Assembly: GCA_024291935.2 (NCBI GenBank)
Contig: CM044312.1
Coordinates: 623,501 to 687,500 of the forward strand
Length of the DNA stretch: 64,000 nucleotides
Direction: 5' to 3'
Origin: Okapia johnstoni
Taxonomy: Eukaryota > Chordata > Mammalia > Artiodactyla > Giraffidae
The position numbers and the translations under genes are program-made. Numbering within the stretch: the stretch's first letter is position 1; each line of letters opens with the position of its first letter. Positions 9,661 through 23,027 of the stretch are shown in pieces. A model generated the notes under the pieces. That model worked only from the letters and a program-made list of their open reading frames with translations. It did no database searches and was not told the DNA's origin.

Positions 9661-12600
9661 GCTGCTTTCCGGCCAAAATCAGAGTCAGACCACGGCTCCT
9701 GCTGCGTCCAGGGGCCCTGCGAGGGAGGCAGTACTGTGGACACTGTCTGGTGACCCCTCCCTTCTGGAGGGCATGCCCCACATCAGGGGATGCAGGACGG
9801 TCAGAAAGGTGGACAGGCTGCCCTCTGTGACCTGATCATCCTCCCCTAACAAAGGAGTTACTTCCCAGTTGTACGCAGGGGCTGCATGGGGGCGACCTGG
9901 GCAGGAGAGGAGGTCTGGGAACTTGATGGGAGACTAGTGTGGAGGCCAGCGTGCCGGTTCCTGCTGGAGGCAGTGGCGGTTTGGGAGGTGTTGATCAGGG
10001 ATGGGGCAGGGCTCAGGGCCCAGCTTCACGTCCTGCAGGAACCCTCCGTTTCCGTGTCATCGCCAGGTGGTGGCATCCGGTGCCTGAGTCGGCTTGACCG
10101 CAGGGCGTGTGCACCTGGCTGCTGGGTGGGCACTGGGGCAGCACCGCCCCATGTAGGCTGCTCCCTGGGTCTCTGACTGGCTGGGGGTGCCCTGGCCCAG
10201 CAGTGGAAGGCCCTCCTCACGTCAGGAGCGGCGTCCAGGGGGCTGCACACCGGGGGTGGGGGGTGGGGGGGGCACTTCCTGCCTCCCCCTGCCCGCTGGG
10301 CTGATGTACAGGCAGGCTCGCTCATTTGCCCAGTTTTCATCTGCTCCTCCCAGGACGAGCCTTGGTTCCTTCCTGCCTCAGCCTCCCGGGCCCAGCACCC
10401 TCGGTGGTGCCCTCAGGGTGCCCCCACATAGCCCTCAGTGTCTGTCCTCCAGTTCTGCCTGCTGTGGGCGCACCAGCCAGGCTGCTGCCCTTGGTCAGAA
10501 GCCCTCCACACCAACCCCCTTCCCTGGGGCGTGTCCCCTCCCTGGCCCCTCACCAGCCCCCTGGTGGGGCATTGTCCCCGAGATGACATCCCACACCCCC
10601 GTGGCCCTGGGAATGTCCATCCTCTAAAACCCTCGTAACTGCCCAAGTGGGGTTTGCTGTCTGTCTGTGCATCCAGGGTGGTGGGAAGTACTGTCTGAAG
10701 ATGTCCCTGTTCACGAGGCTGGCTTTGCCTGGGCTGCAGCTCCTCGCCCTCACTGACCACTGGGGCTCCTGGCCCAGCCAGGGGTAGCCCACCCCTATGG
10801 AGAGGCCACCTTTCCACCCCATCCCTCTCATCCACCAATGGCACCCCAAGGACTCTCTGCCCTCATGGAGGGCCTCAGGAGCATCGGCACCAAGCGTGCA
10901 TATCAGAAGGCCCATGCCCTGTGGGGGTTACGGGTTTCTTGTCATATGATGAGCCAATTTGTCCCCTAGTTTGGTGATTTCTGTTACAGGAAGAGCAGGG
11001 GGTGTCCTGCTCGGGTGGGGGCCCTTCCCAGAGCTGGGCCACCCCCTGGTGGGGCCCTGACAGCCAGCGTCCCAGAAGGGGGGCCTTTGGCTCAGGGAGC
11101 AGGACCTGGCTTCCAGGAGAGCTGAGGACGGCCAGGATAGGGGGTGTCTTCAGAAACCGCCGGCCCTGGTGCACCAGTGTCATCGAGTCCCAGCTGTTCT
11201 GTTCCCCACACAGCTGGCCAGTGAACCCGAGAGATGAGGGGTTTAGGCAACAAACACACTCTGGCAGACTGAGAAGACGGCAGACTAATGTCTCAAAATG
11301 ACCTTCTTACTGGGGCCTGGTGCCAGGTTCTGTTATAGATCAGAGATGGGGGAGGTGAGGAAACAAAGAGAAAGCACCGTCAATCTTGCATCTGCTCTAA
11401 TGGCGAGGCGCGGGCAGGGGCTGTGTTAATTTCTTCTTTCGCGCCATCTGCAGGCGGACAGGGCTCTGAACAGAGGTGCTTTAGTTTAACGGTCAGGCCG
11501 AGGGGCAGGATTCTCTGAGGCAGGCCATTCTGTGTGATTATAGTAACGGAAACTACGACAGGCAAGTCAGCGCGACAGCTCCGACACGGAGGCAGAACTG
11601 GCTTTCCTGCGGCAGCAGCACCCGCACCCAGGGAGCTTTTCAGGAGCAGATGTTGACGCCTGGGTGGTGCCTCTGTTCTTCGAGGAGCAGCAGCTATGGG
11701 TCGGGGCGTTGGGAATAAGAGGTGTTTGTTTCAGCTTGTAACTGGCTGTGTCGCATCTGAGCTTTAGAGTACCACGGCTGCCTCAGAGCCTTCTCACGCG
11801 GGAGTGGCAGCTGGTCTGCTGTTGGAACACTTCACCCCCACACGCCTCGTGCCTGTGGTCAGTGGTCTGCACGGTGAGTGTGGAGGCCTGGGGCAGCGTG
11901 TGATGTAGACAGTGAGGCGACACCACGGTTTCCCAGCTGCCTGCCTCCGGTGTTTTGCGGTCTCCCCTTGCTTGTGTTCGGACGCTGCACAAGCAGGTTC
12001 CCCGTTGGCCCTGATGCCGCACTCCGTGAGGGTGTCTGGAACACAGCAGGTTTGGAGTGGTGAGGGGGGCAGGCCCTCCCGCGGAGGGAAGCAGAGTGTG
12101 TCCGCAGCTACCGAGGCCGCCGGCTGCACCCGGCAGAGGGCGGGACGGCCCCGAGGACATTGCTGCTCTGCAGAGTCCTCCCTCAGACCGGGCGGCCGGG
12201 GCCACGGCTCCGAGCACTGAGTCTCAGTTCATCTGAGTCATGTTTCGCAGGGACAAGGAGGAAGGCCCAGCAGTCCGGGGTCCCCATCCCACTCCACGGG
12301 GAGGAATTCCTCCCCGCCTTCACCCTCCAGCCCGTCCAGCTGTTGGTTCCACTTTGCACTTTTTTTTGAAGGCGAGTCCGTTTTCCATAAAGCAGATTAG
12401 TTTGATTTGACTTTTCCTTGTTCCCTGCCTCCAAATAGCTTCTCGGAGAGGACACGTTCTTGCTTCTCCAGAGCTGCGAGCACTCAGTAGGCTGAGCTGA
12501 GCTGTGGGGCCCGTCAGAGAAATGGGGAGAGACTTGGGGTGAGTGATGCCCTGGTGTCCAGGTGGACCTGTGTTTGCACACATTTCAGTGCATCTGGCAG

Positions 12601-15600
12601 GTGGGTGACAGGTGGGTGACAGGTGGGTGACAGGTGGGTGACAATGGGTCTGAATGGAAGTGGCTGAGGCTTGAATGGTTTGAGAGTTACGACCCTCTTA
12701 GGCTCCATCTGGTCTTGGGAAAGGACCATGAGTGTAAATACAGAGCATCGTTTCCCAGCCCCTGGAAGGGAAAGCTGGGCTCCACGCCTCTGGGAAGCGG
12801 GCTGGTCTCCAGGCTGGGCTGCTTTGACCGAAGCCAGGCCCAGGGCCTCCTGTGTTTGGGCTGTATCTGTGAAAACTTCGAACCTTGCCCGAAGACCCCT
12901 GATTTGTACTGTTTTCCCCCCAGTGGCCCCCGTTTGTGAAAATGAAGAGGAGGCAGGGAAGAAAGTGGGAAGGGTGGGTTTCCGCCCAGCGGTCTCTGTC
13001 TCGGGGGCTGCAAGGCTTCTAACGGAGGGACAGACCGTCACGTCCTCCAGGGCCACAGGGAGGCCAGGGCCCTGCTCTGCAGCCGGAACCAGAGTCAGGT
13101 TTGTGAAGACAGCATCTCTTCCTTTTCAGGGTGTTTTCTCCTGCGTCCGTGTCACAGAGCCTGTTATTTTGAGCTTGCTCACCGAGCAGAGGGTTCGCCG
13201 GTTCAGAAGCAGCGCTGCGGTTGCTCACGTTTGCTCCCGTATCCGGTGGGGCGGTGGCCCCCTCCCCCGCTCAGTGACAGAGACCCGCCCCCAAGTCCCT
13301 CTCCTGATGGACTTGCGCCGAGGAGCTTCAGCCCCAGGAAACGGTTCTGTAGCCAAGTGCTCAAGCTCCACTTCTCGTGGTCAATGAACGCAGCCATGTG
13401 TCACCCACAAGTTTCCTCGTGTGTGCACTGATTCTAGAAACGACTTCAGGAAAAGTAGCTGTGTTGGGTTTTACTTGTAAGGAACCACTACCTGAACGTG
13501 GGCCAGGCCGGGGGGGTGTCAGTGGGTCTTCGCCGGCGTTGCCTGCATTCACCTTGTGTTCCTGCGGTTTCTGGCCCACGTGCGGGCAGCGTCACCACCA
13601 GCCGTTTCTTCTCATGTTGGATTGAGACCCTGTCCTCAGATTCTGTGTCCCCTGGGGGACCTCTCCCTGGGGACCCACCACGGCCGAGCCCAGCGCCAGG
13701 GGTTGGAGTGTCCCTGGGTTTGGCAGGATCTTGTGAGCTGTGGTCTGCTTTTACCAAAGCAAGCATTAGGTTGAATTGGCAGGCTGCTTTTCAGAGCGCT
13801 GTCAGGCCCACGGGACATCGAGCGGGCCACGGGAGTCCCCACGCCCACAGCCCTGCTGGCACTGCCATCCTGCGTCTGCGTCCGCGTCTGTGCGGACGCT
13901 CAGCATCGTGGTTTGTCAGAACTGGAATGAAGAACACGGTGAGACCCAGCGTGGACCCTGGGCCGCAGGGTGTCTGTCACGGTCCTGGTCCCCAGCTCGC
14001 GGCTCCTGAAACCTTGGAGTCTCCAAGGGATGAGTAAGAGTTCCTGTGCGCTGATGCGGCGGCTGGGGCCCGGGCTGGGGGCAGGGTGGGGCTGCTCCCC
14101 AGAAAGACCAGGCATGGGTTGAGGGCTGGGACTCAGCACCCCCCGCCCCCGCCGGCACCCCCAGGGGGGAGAGGGGCTGCACCTCGGACCAGGGCCAACG
14201 GCCGGTGAGTTGATCACAGTCACACCTTTGTGACGGACCCTCCAGAAACCACAGAAAGGACTGGGGCTCAGAGAGCCTTGGGCCGCGAGCGCGAGCAGGG
14301 CTGGGAGCTGGGCGCCCCCCCACCTGGTGCGTCCCCTCCCCCGGTGGCTTCCGAGTTGTGTCCTTTGTGATAAACCACTAACGTCCATGAGCAGAGTGTT
14401 CCTGAGTCCATGGGCCGTGTGGGCGAGTTACCAGCCCTGTGGCGGGGGTGGGGGTCAGAGGGGGTTGTGAGGACCCCGGTTTGTAGCTGGGACCGGGGCT
14501 GGCGTCTGAAGCTGGCGTCTGAACCCAGCTGGGACTGTCCCACTGGGCAGCCTCGTGGGACAGAGCTGTGACCTGGGGGTCTGCCCTAACTCCAGTGTGA
14601 GTGTCAGACGTGGGTTAAGTCCTAGGACATCCAGTCTGTGTCGAGTGTCGGGGGACTGGGCGTTGGGCTGTGCTTTCTGCCATGAAGGAGGACTTGGACT
14701 TGCTTGTGTGCGTTTAAGTGCAGATTGCTCACCGATGGACAAGATCCTCACCTGCTTGGTTTGGGAGAGTATGACAGACACGTGGGAAGCCGCTTTCTCG
14801 GTGCACGCGGGTCAACACCAACACCTGGGAAGAGGGCAGGGCCAGGGTGGTGGTGACCGTCCCGGAAGAAACCACTATTGGATTTTTGTGATCAGTTTAG
14901 TACTAGGTATTGTTAGGGGAAAATAAAACATACCCATAAAACTGTAAATGAAGTGTTAGCCAGCCGTGGGGAAGCAGGAACTGTGGGTGAGGGAGCCCAG
15001 AACAGCACACTGCGAGCGTCTGGTCTCCAGGCCGGCCCCCCACTCTAGCAGTTGCGTGAGTGTAATCCTCCTGAAGCACATCCCCCTGAAGCACATCCTA
15101 CTGTGGAGACCTGGCAGCAGCTGCACGTGTGGTTCCCACCACCTGAGGCTCAGCCCCCGGGCTGGACGGGCACCACCCCCTGGATCCTGGGCAGGAGGTG
15201 ATGGTAAGTCCTGAGCCTGAGCGAGTGTTTGCTCCAGGGCCCAAGCTAGATTGCATCTCAAGGACACATCTGAGCGGACTCTGGGCAGCGGAGCCTGCTG
15301 GTGTCTGAGGGGCCCTGGGTGGTCATCCCACCTGATGGGAAAGGATGAGCTGGAAGGAGGGGCTGCCCTTGGAACAGAGTCGTGCACGCCCAGACCCCTC
15401 CGAGCAGGACCCGCCGCCCCACCCGGCAAGTGCAGGCAAAGCGGCCATCCAGTCTGGGGACAGAGGCTCACGATCTGGACCGTTCAAAGCGCACTTGACT
15501 TTGGGAGCAGGCTTTGACAGGAACAAGTGATTTGGGTTTTCAGGAGAACGACCTCAACTTTCCTTTCAATTCAGAGGAGACGTAACCCTGCGCCTGCCTG

Positions 15601-15699
15601 TCTTGGGCACAAGGACGAGGAAAGGAGGGCAGGATGAGAGGCCTCGTGGGGAGCTGGGGGCCTCAGCGTCACCCCAGCACTGCGGGGACCACTCGTGGT
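9661..15699. other. Unique GC-rich intron, nearly transposon-free
   Basis: Six kilobases in which I recognise no BovB, SINE or L1. Noted small items are a G-run quadruplex candidate at 10251-10272, four copies of an 11-bp unit (GGTGGGTGACA) at 12600-12643, and a duplicated 15-mer (CTGAAGCACATCCYN) near 15072-15102. Open frames up to about 240 codons look like composition artefacts. AT-richer pieces lie near 11280-11560 and 14880-14960. Confidence 0.55.
12600..12643 (+). repeat. 11-bp tandem repeat, 4 copies
   Basis: GGTGGGTGACA is repeated four times with no mismatch by eye, then ATGGG. Confidence 0.85.
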
Positions 15700-16050
15700 T
15701 TGGCCAGAATCAAAAAGAATTTTTTCCAAAACTTGGAATTTAAAGAGGAAATGATTGGCATTCTAATCACTGAGAGAAGTGATGTTATGATCTCAATTAA
15801 TTTTCAGTTAACTAGGACGTTGTATGTTTGCCCAGGTGAATCTGGGCCTTTGATTACTGCCGAACAGCTCTTGTTGGTTGTAATGCCACAAGAAATAAAA
15901 ACAGAAGTCAATGCTGCTTTGGTAGTTTTGTGTTAACTTTTAAATCCCTTCAAAGCTGAACTTCCATCAGAGCAAATTTTCATGACTGTAATTAAGAAAA
16001 TTTCCCTGGGCCTCTTGCTTTAATTATAATGGATGAAACAGAATTGGCTG
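15700..16050. other. AT-rich island, conserved-noncoding candidate
   Basis: Dense homeodomain-type cores (CAATTAATTTTCAG, TGTAATTAAG, CTTTAATTATAA) lie in about 350 bases, sharply AT-rich against the flanks. No repeat family was recognised. This is one of the best candidates in the window for a conserved enhancer-like element. Confidence 0.4.
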
Positions 16051-17635
16051 GAGTTCTGGTCTCCTGAGCTGCTCCCAGGACCTCGTATCAAAGCAACTTT
16101 TGTTACCTGGGACTTAAAGAGTGGAGGCCTCAGAAGAGGGAGTTCAGGTTCTTGTCCGTGTTGCCAGAAGGGCTGAGTCATCTGCTCTTTACCACTCAGT
16201 GTCCCCAGGGCCCTGGGACTGGGGACAGAAAGCTCGGAGGAGGTTCGCCCATGCAGACGGCCGAGTCCGGGGGGCTTTCCCGTGAGCTCTGCTCGGTCCT
16301 GCAGGGCTTGTCCCCTGAGGACGTTGCTTCAGGGCCGTGCCGTTGGTGCCTTGTGCAGGCAGGCGTGAGCCAGAGCTGAATATCACCATTTTTCCTTAAA
16401 GGAAACATATTTTAACCCTACAGAGTTTGTGGTGATTTGGGACGAGGTAAAGGTCCTCTCTGCTGAGGAGCCCACACAGGCTGACGGCCCCTCAGGGGTG
16501 GCCCCCGAGACCCAGAGCCTGCGGGTGCGCTGCTTGGTCTCGGGGCAGAAACCTCTGAACGCCGGAGCCCCCACCCCACAGACTCAGCGGGGGGCAGCCT
16601 TGAGGCCGCACTGCTGCTGCTGCCTCCGGAGTAGTGGTCTCTGCGGCCCGTGGGTCCTGCAGCTGGGTCCCTTCCAGTGCCGCCTCGAGTGTGAGCTGCC
16701 GGGAGGCCTTCCTGGTCCCCAGGTGGCCTCGGGCCCTCCGAAGCCGCGGACTGCTCGCTGTGGAAGGCGTGTTGGTGCAGACCCTAGTGGTCTTCCTCCT
16801 CCGCCTCCCACGCCACCCGCGGGGCTGTCAGTGGACACAGGCGTGTCCAGCGAGGGTGGATGAGGAGGGCAGGAGGCGAGGCAGGCGGCTCCCGCGGTCA
16901 CTGTGCAGGACACTTGAGGCTGGTCAGTGGTGGGGAGACAGGGTCCCGAGAGGGGGTCCTCAGAGCCCAGTGTCTGCCGGGGTCTCTTCTCTGTAAGAGC
17001 ACAGATGTTCTCCATTTAAAACGTTCTTTTCTCCCAAAGTGTTCAAAGTCCTCAACGAGAAGTCGCAGTGCAGAGTAGGGAGCCTTGCAGACAAGGGCTT
17101 CTGGGAGGACGGTTCCGTCTGTGTGCTCAGACCTCCTGGGTCTCAGTCTCTCTCCTGCGTCAAAAGAAGCGTTACTGCCCACGCTCGGCAGCGCCTCTGC
17201 ACGTTCCCGGCAGAGGGGACCCGGGCTGGTGAGCCCCGTGCCCGCCTCGGCCTGCCCTGCCGCCCGGGCCCCTCGCCGCCCCTTCCCCGGGCTCAGGCCC
17301 AGGCTCCCGACTGTCGACTCTGTCTTCCCTGCCACCTTCTCTTGCCTTCTGCCTTGATGACTCTGTCTAGAGTGTTACCTTGACTTTTGAACTTCAACTT
17401 ACGTTTCTGACACTCCGACAGGTTTAAAGTCGTCCCTTGGATCTCCTGCAGGATATCAGTGTCTGTAAGTGTGTAATTAGGAAGAACTGGAGCACGCTGG
17501 GCCCAGGCCCCCTGTGTCGTCCCGGCAGCTCTGCACGGCTGGGAGTGGGCTTCGCAAGATGCTTGTATTTAAACCCCAGGTGCCCAGGCTTCTGTTTTGT
17601 TGGTAGGAGTGATGTTACTTACATGGCTGCTGTGT
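16051..17635. other. Unique GC-rich intron
   Basis: No repeat or exon recognised. Confidence 0.5.
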
Positions 17636-18462
17636 CGTCTTTTAATTTCATGGCTGCAGTCACCGTCCACAGTGATTTTGGAGCCCAGGAAAATAGAATC
17701 TGTCAGTGTTTCCACTTTTGCCCCATCTATTTGCCATGAGGTGATGGGACCAGATGACATGATCTTAGTTTTTTGAATGTCGTTTTAAGCCAGCTCTTTC
17801 ACGCTCCTCTTTTACCTTCATCAAGAGGCTCTTTAGTTCCTCTTCACTTTCTGCCAATAAAGTGGTATCATCTGCATATCTGAGGTTGTTGATATTTTTC
17901 CCAGCAATCTTGATTCCAGCTTGTGATTCATCCAGCCCAGCGTTTCACATGATTTACTGTGTATATAAGTTAAATCAATAAGCAGCCTTGACATACTCCG
18001 TTCCCAGTTTTGAACCAGACAGTTGTTCCATGTCTGGTTCTAACTGTTGCTTCTTGACCTGCACACAGGTTTCACAGAGACAGGTACGGTATTTTCATAT
18101 CTTGAATTTTCCACGGTTCACTTTGATCCACACAGCCAAAGGCTTTTGTGTGTGTTACTCGCTCAGTCGTGTCTGATTCTCTGCGACTCCATGGACTGTA
18201 GCCCACCAGGCTCCTCTGTCCATGGAATTCCCCAGGCAAGAATACTAGGGTGGGTTGCCATTCCCTCCTCCACGGGATCTTCCCGACGCAGGGATTGAAC
18301 CCAGTTCTCCTGCATTGCAGGTGAATTCTTTACCATCTGAGCCACCAGGGTGTAGGAATCAGAAGTAGATGTTTTTCTGGAATTCCCTTGCTTTTTTGTG
18401 TGATCCAATGGATGTTGGCAATTTGATCTCTAGTTCCTCTGCCTTTTCTAAATCCAGCTGTA
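17636..18462 (-). mobile_element. BovB LINE, antisense, split by a SINE
   Basis: BovB RT-region sequence runs from TTTTAATTTCATGGCTGCAG (17640) to about 18147, is interrupted by a Bov-tA, and resumes near 18358 (AGAAGTAGATGTTTTTCTGG) to about 18462. The two parts are collinear in BovB, so the SINE is the younger insertion. The BovB 3' end is missing at the left. Confidence 0.9.
18150..18352 (-). mobile_element. Bov-tA SINE, antisense, inserted in BovB
   Basis: From CTCGCTCAGTCGTGTCTGAT to TTTACCATCTGAGCCACCAG. A short GTGT repeat on both sides may be the target duplication. Confidence 0.93.
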
Positions 18463-18479
18463 CATTTTTTCCCATGACA

Positions 18480-18760
18480 TTTCATAAATGGCAATTCCTT
18501 ATATATTTTTAACTTAAAAAAATTTCTTCCATGCTTATATGTTTATTCAGGAATTTTTCAACTGCTTTCTGAGTCAAATCTGGTATTTGTTTCCAAAGAA
18601 AATAATGATTTGCCCAGACTTTAATTTTTTAAGCATAGTTGTATACAGTGCATGTTTGTAACTTTTGTCTTACAATGGGCTGCTTTACCAAGACTCTTTA
18701 ATTTTAATAGTTCATTTGATTCTTTGTAATTCAAAAAAGTTGCACGTAAGGACTTTAATG
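18480..18760 (-). mobile_element. Possible old L1 ORF2 fragment, antisense
   Basis: AT-rich sequence whose wording (TTCAGGAATTTTTCAACTGC; AATTTTAATAGTTCATTTG) resembles the reverse complement of L1 ORF2. It is too diverged for a firm call by eye. Confidence 0.35.
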
Positions 18761-20504
18761 TGGTGTTTGGGAAACTCTTCCGTCTTCAGACTAGAACTTT
18801 GGTCCTGGAAGCTTCGCTGGCCCAGGCCTTGATTCTGCTTCCTTTCCTCTGCCCGCTCTTCCTCCTGCCCTCCTGCTCCTCCTCTGGGCGTCTGTCCTGA
18901 CACTGGCTCGCCTTCTCAGTCTTGTCTGTGCGTCATCTTCGCCACCACAGCTCCCAGCACTGTGGTTTGCATGCTGACCAAGCTTTTCATGTTTCCAAGT
19001 CTGGCTTCCCTGTGGCCACCTGGGTTCTGCATGGGGATGGCTCTGCCCTGTGAGTCTGTGGCCCAGACTCCACCATCACTTCTTCCCTCCTTTTCTCATC
19101 AAACCTGCTCTTTTCTTTGAGTCTCCCACTCAGCTCTCTTTACATCTGGCCTGTTGTCCTGTTATCTCCTTTTCTGTAGTTGCCATTTCTCTAAATTTTA
19201 CTGAGAACAAACATCAGATGCTTTTTAGAATGTATGTGGGTTTCTGATAATAAGTTTTAAAAGCATGTTTCTCGCGCCACCCGTGCGGGTTTAGCTTTTC
19301 GTGTTACAGCATCACTTTTCCCCTCACACTCTTGTTTTGGTGTCTGATGTCGACTGTAACTGTTCTTTATCGTCACAACGAGGAAGCGTGTATTCAGGCT
19401 GATTCTGCCCAGAACAGGACACATGGGTGTCTTGGATACCGGGGGAGGCAGGTGTCCTCGCGGTTGGGCAGTGCTCCCCGACGAATGCCCACACCGGCAT
19501 GTTTCTTTCATGGCCTCGCAGGGCAGGGGCACTCTGCGCCTGCCCCCTGGCTGCTGGCCAGGTGTTGAGGGCTTGGTTCTCGGACGCTGGGTTGTAAAGT
19601 ACTGCTCACAACCCACCTCCTCATTCTTCACCTTTGTCCCATGCGGTTTTGTCCGAAAATCGTCATTCCCACATGGACACTGGGGCAGAGAAACCAGACC
19701 GGAGGTTCCCTGCGGCCTCTGCACGAGCTCGTCCCCACCTTCTGGGAGACCTTGCCTTTCTGAGCAGAGTCAGGTCCCTGACCCCTGCGTGTTTCAGGTC
19801 CAAGGGGAAGAGAACAGGTCTCTACAGCTTTGGTGGGTTCACACCGCTGCAGCAGAAGCACCCACCAGAAGCTGGGAGAGCGGTGACTTCACCCTCCTCT
19901 CCTTACATGTCCTTAGTTATCTTCAAGGTTTTCTTCCACCCGCAAACCCTGGAGGCAGAAATTAGTTATGCGGCAGCAGGTTCGGATCTCTGGCAACCAG
20001 AGGTAAAGGGAAAAATCTCGGAGCCGGCCGCCGGCGCAGCTGGGAGTGATGATTGGTTTAGCAGGTGCATTCCTTGAGCCAGGCCCCCAAGCGTGGCGAG
20101 AGAGCTGCCCGCAACCGTGTGGCCTCCTGTCCTTCAAACAGCACGAGTGCCGGTTGCCGAGACGCGGCTCTGGCTCTGTGTTGGGCGGGGGACTCCAGAG
20201 GTGCCGCTCCTGCTCAGGTTGCCATGGCGACCCCTCATTACCACCGACCTGCCGGGAGAGCGTGCATGGGTGGTGGTTCACATGTGTCCTGCTGCTTCCT
20301 GTTGTGCTTGTGTTCGTGTGCATGTATGGTGCACACCAGAGCACATGCCAGGGAACACGCCAGGGCCCTGGGTGGGCACAGGCTTCTGGCGACCCCCCCC
20401 CCCCCCGCACTGCACACTTCCATCTGCACCCCTACCCTGGAGAATAAATACCACACCACTTGTGGTAGGAGGAAGGAAGAGACAGTCCATGGCTTTTTCA
20501 TGCA
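18761..20504. other. Unique intron
   Basis: No exon or repeat recognised. It contains an RFX X-box-like palindrome at 20218-20231 and a C14 run at 20393-20406. Confidence 0.5.
20218..20231. promoter_or_regulatory. RFX X-box-like motif
   Basis: GTTGCCATGGCGAC differs at one base from the palindromic X-box GTTGCCATGGCAAC. Seen directly; binding is inferred. Confidence 0.35.
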
Positions 20505-20790
20505 CAAAAAACTCTGTATACCCAGGCTATAGAAATTTACTCCTTTCATTTCTATGAACATTTTTAAAACTATAAACACTTTCTGTAGAAAATTATGGCA
20601 GGCATGCAAAGGCAACATCTCACATTCTGCAAATGGGTATCATTTTTCTATAGAATTAGAAGGATTTCTTCTTAACTAACTGAATATTCTCTATCCACTG
20701 AGTCCCTAAGTATCTCATACAGTCATAATATGACAAGTTTAAATGTAATAGCTTGTTCTTTGAGACTTCGGGAGGTTAGAAGAATTGATC
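20505..20790. other. AT-rich island
   Basis: AT-rich, with no recognised repeat: for example TTTTTAAAACTATAAACAC and ATAATATGACAAGTTTAAAT. It could be a conserved noncoding element or a decayed transposon. Confidence 0.3.
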
Positions 20791-21036
20791 ACAAGCACCA
20801 GTCGTGGCCCTGTTGCTTTGGCCACGACGTGGTGACAGGCAGGGGAGAAGCTGGGGTTGTGTTGCTGACCCACCCGTGGGTTAACCACGAGCCTGGTTAC
20901 GGGCCGCGCTGCGCTGGCGTCGGCAGGGGCTCCCGAGCGACTGCACGTGCCTGCGGGCTGTTCGGCAAGGCCAGCTCTGAGAACACCAGGCGCCTGAGAG
21001 AGCGCTGTCAATAGTTTATAGCTTTTTGACAAAACC

Positions 21037-21067
21037 TGTGTGTGTGTGTATATGTGTGTGTGTGTGA

Positions 21068-21121
<54 letters not shown>

Positions 21122-21749
21122 GTATGTGTGAGTGTATGTGTGTGTATGTGTGAGTGTATGTGTGTATGTGTATGTGTCAGTGTGTGTATGTGTGAGTGTA
21201 GTGGTGTATGTGTGTGTATGTGTGAGTGTATGTGTGTGTATGTGTGTGATGTGTGTGTGTGGTGTGTGTGTGTGTGTGTGTGTGTGTGAGTGTGTGAGTA
21301 TAGGTATGTGTGTATGTCAGTGTGTGTATGTGTGAGTGTACATGTGTGTATGTGTTTGAGTGTATGTGTGTGTGTGTGGGTGTATATGTGGTTGTGGGGT
21401 GTTGTGTGTGTGTGTATGTATATGTGTGAGTGTGTGTGTGAGTCTGTGTGAGTGTATCTGAGGAGTGTGTGTGTGGGTTGTGGGTGTGTGTGTGTGTGTG
21501 TGTGTGAATGTAAGTGTATGTGTGAGTGTGTGAGTGTATATGTGTGACAGTGTGTGTTTGTGTGAGTGTATATGTGTGAGTGTATGTGTGTCTGTGTTAG
21601 TGTATATGTTTGTGTGTCTGAGTGAGTGTGTGTGTGTGTGGTGTGTGTGTGTATTGAGTGTGTGGGTGTGGGTGTATACGTGTGAGTGTATCTGTGTATG
21701 TATATGAGTGTGTGTTGTGTGTGTGTGTGGGGGTGTGTGTGTGTGTGTG
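21037..21749. repeat. (TG)n microsatellite, 0.7 kb, interrupted
   Basis: Runs of TG broken by TA, AG and GA steps (TGTGAGTGTATGTGTG). Cys/Val and His/Thr open frames on the two strands are translations of this repeat. Confidence 0.98.
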
Positions 21750-22224
21750 CTCTCTGTGTGGCCGTTTTGGTGTGGCCGCACGGTGTGGGGGTGATGGCAG
21801 GTGCAGGGTCAGCGGGTCGACTCCCCTGGCCGGCTCCGGCTGGCTGCAGAGCCTGTGCTGAGATCCCGCGGCTCCGTGTTGCAACGTCTCAAGAACCTGC
21901 TGTGTGTCCCCGTGGCTCCTGTGGTCTCAGAGGCTGAAAACTAAGCCCAGGCTTGGTGAAGACTCCAGCAGTGCCGGGGCATCCTGGGTGCGGTGGGCAC
22001 GGGCCCAGGCCCCCGTCTGGGGAACTCTGTTGGGGGTGGTCTCAGTGGTCGACTTCTGCATGTGCCCCAGGTCTCGGTTCCGAGAGGACACCCTGTCTGT
22101 GAGTGCAGGGCCTTGGTATTAAAGCTGTCACAGAGGAAGGTGGTTTCCTCCAGACCTGAGCTAATGAGGCTGGCTGGCACACCCCTTTCCCCAGGCATCT
22201 GGGCTCTTGCTTGCATGGACTGCC
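21750..22224. other. Unique GC-rich intron
   Basis: Nothing recognised. Confidence 0.5.
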
Positions 22225-22440
22225 ATTCTTAATCATATTTTAATTTTCAGATAAATTACTTTCATTATCCTTCCATTTACCGTACCATGTGCGCATCACT
22301 GCCTGTTCATGTCTGTCAGCTCCTCGGTGAGCTCGGGTTTCAGTGGCCGTGGCGCCGGCGCAGTCACTAAGGATCATGCGTGTTGGTTTACAGGGATTAT
22401 TATTTTTCACTCTTTGAGAAAACATCGTAGAGAGTTGCTG
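22225..22440. other. AT-rich island, conserved-noncoding candidate
   Basis: TCTTAATCATATTTTAATTT and GGGATTATTATTTTTCAC lie in a GC-rich setting. No repeat recognised. Confidence 0.3.
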
Positions 22441-23027
22441 AAACTGGTCCTTCTGATGGAAACCATGAAGGCCGTGTGAGGACAGTGACTGTTATTGGCT
22501 TTGTCGGGATGAGGCCCCTGCGTCTGGCTGGCTCTCCATCAGGTCCGTCCAGGGTCCTGCAGGGGCCGGGCCGGGCCGGCGGTCAGCCTCGCAGGACGTC
22601 TCTTTGCCAACAGGAAACCAAGTGAAGTTGTTTTTCAAAATCTACCATTTAAAAAACGAATCCCCCCCAAAAGCTGATTTTGTCCAAATTGAAACCAAGA
22701 CGGCTTCGAGTTGAGTCCTGGGCTCCTGCACTGTTCTCTTGTCTCTCTGAGGCTTAGTTGACAAGTTCCGACCCACACATGGACGGCTCTGGGCCGTGGG
22801 TTCTGGCTCATTGGCCTTGGGTCAGCGAGGCGTCTTCCTTATCTGTGGGCAGCTCTCCAGACGTCACTTCTTGCCATCTGGAATTCACAGCCTGGTGAGT
22901 CTGCAGGCCTGTCCGCATCACCCGTCTCCACGTGGAGAGCTTCTCTGTCAATCGCTCCTCATTCTTGGCCGAGTATTTATCGCTCTTTAAAAATCATTGT
23001 AAAATATACACAGCATAAAGTTTACCA

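Noticed and set aside
12671..13387. 238-codon frame on the + strand
   Set aside because: No domain, no splice context, GC-rich.
21317..21781. His/Thr-rich frame
   Set aside because: Reverse translation of the TG microsatellite.
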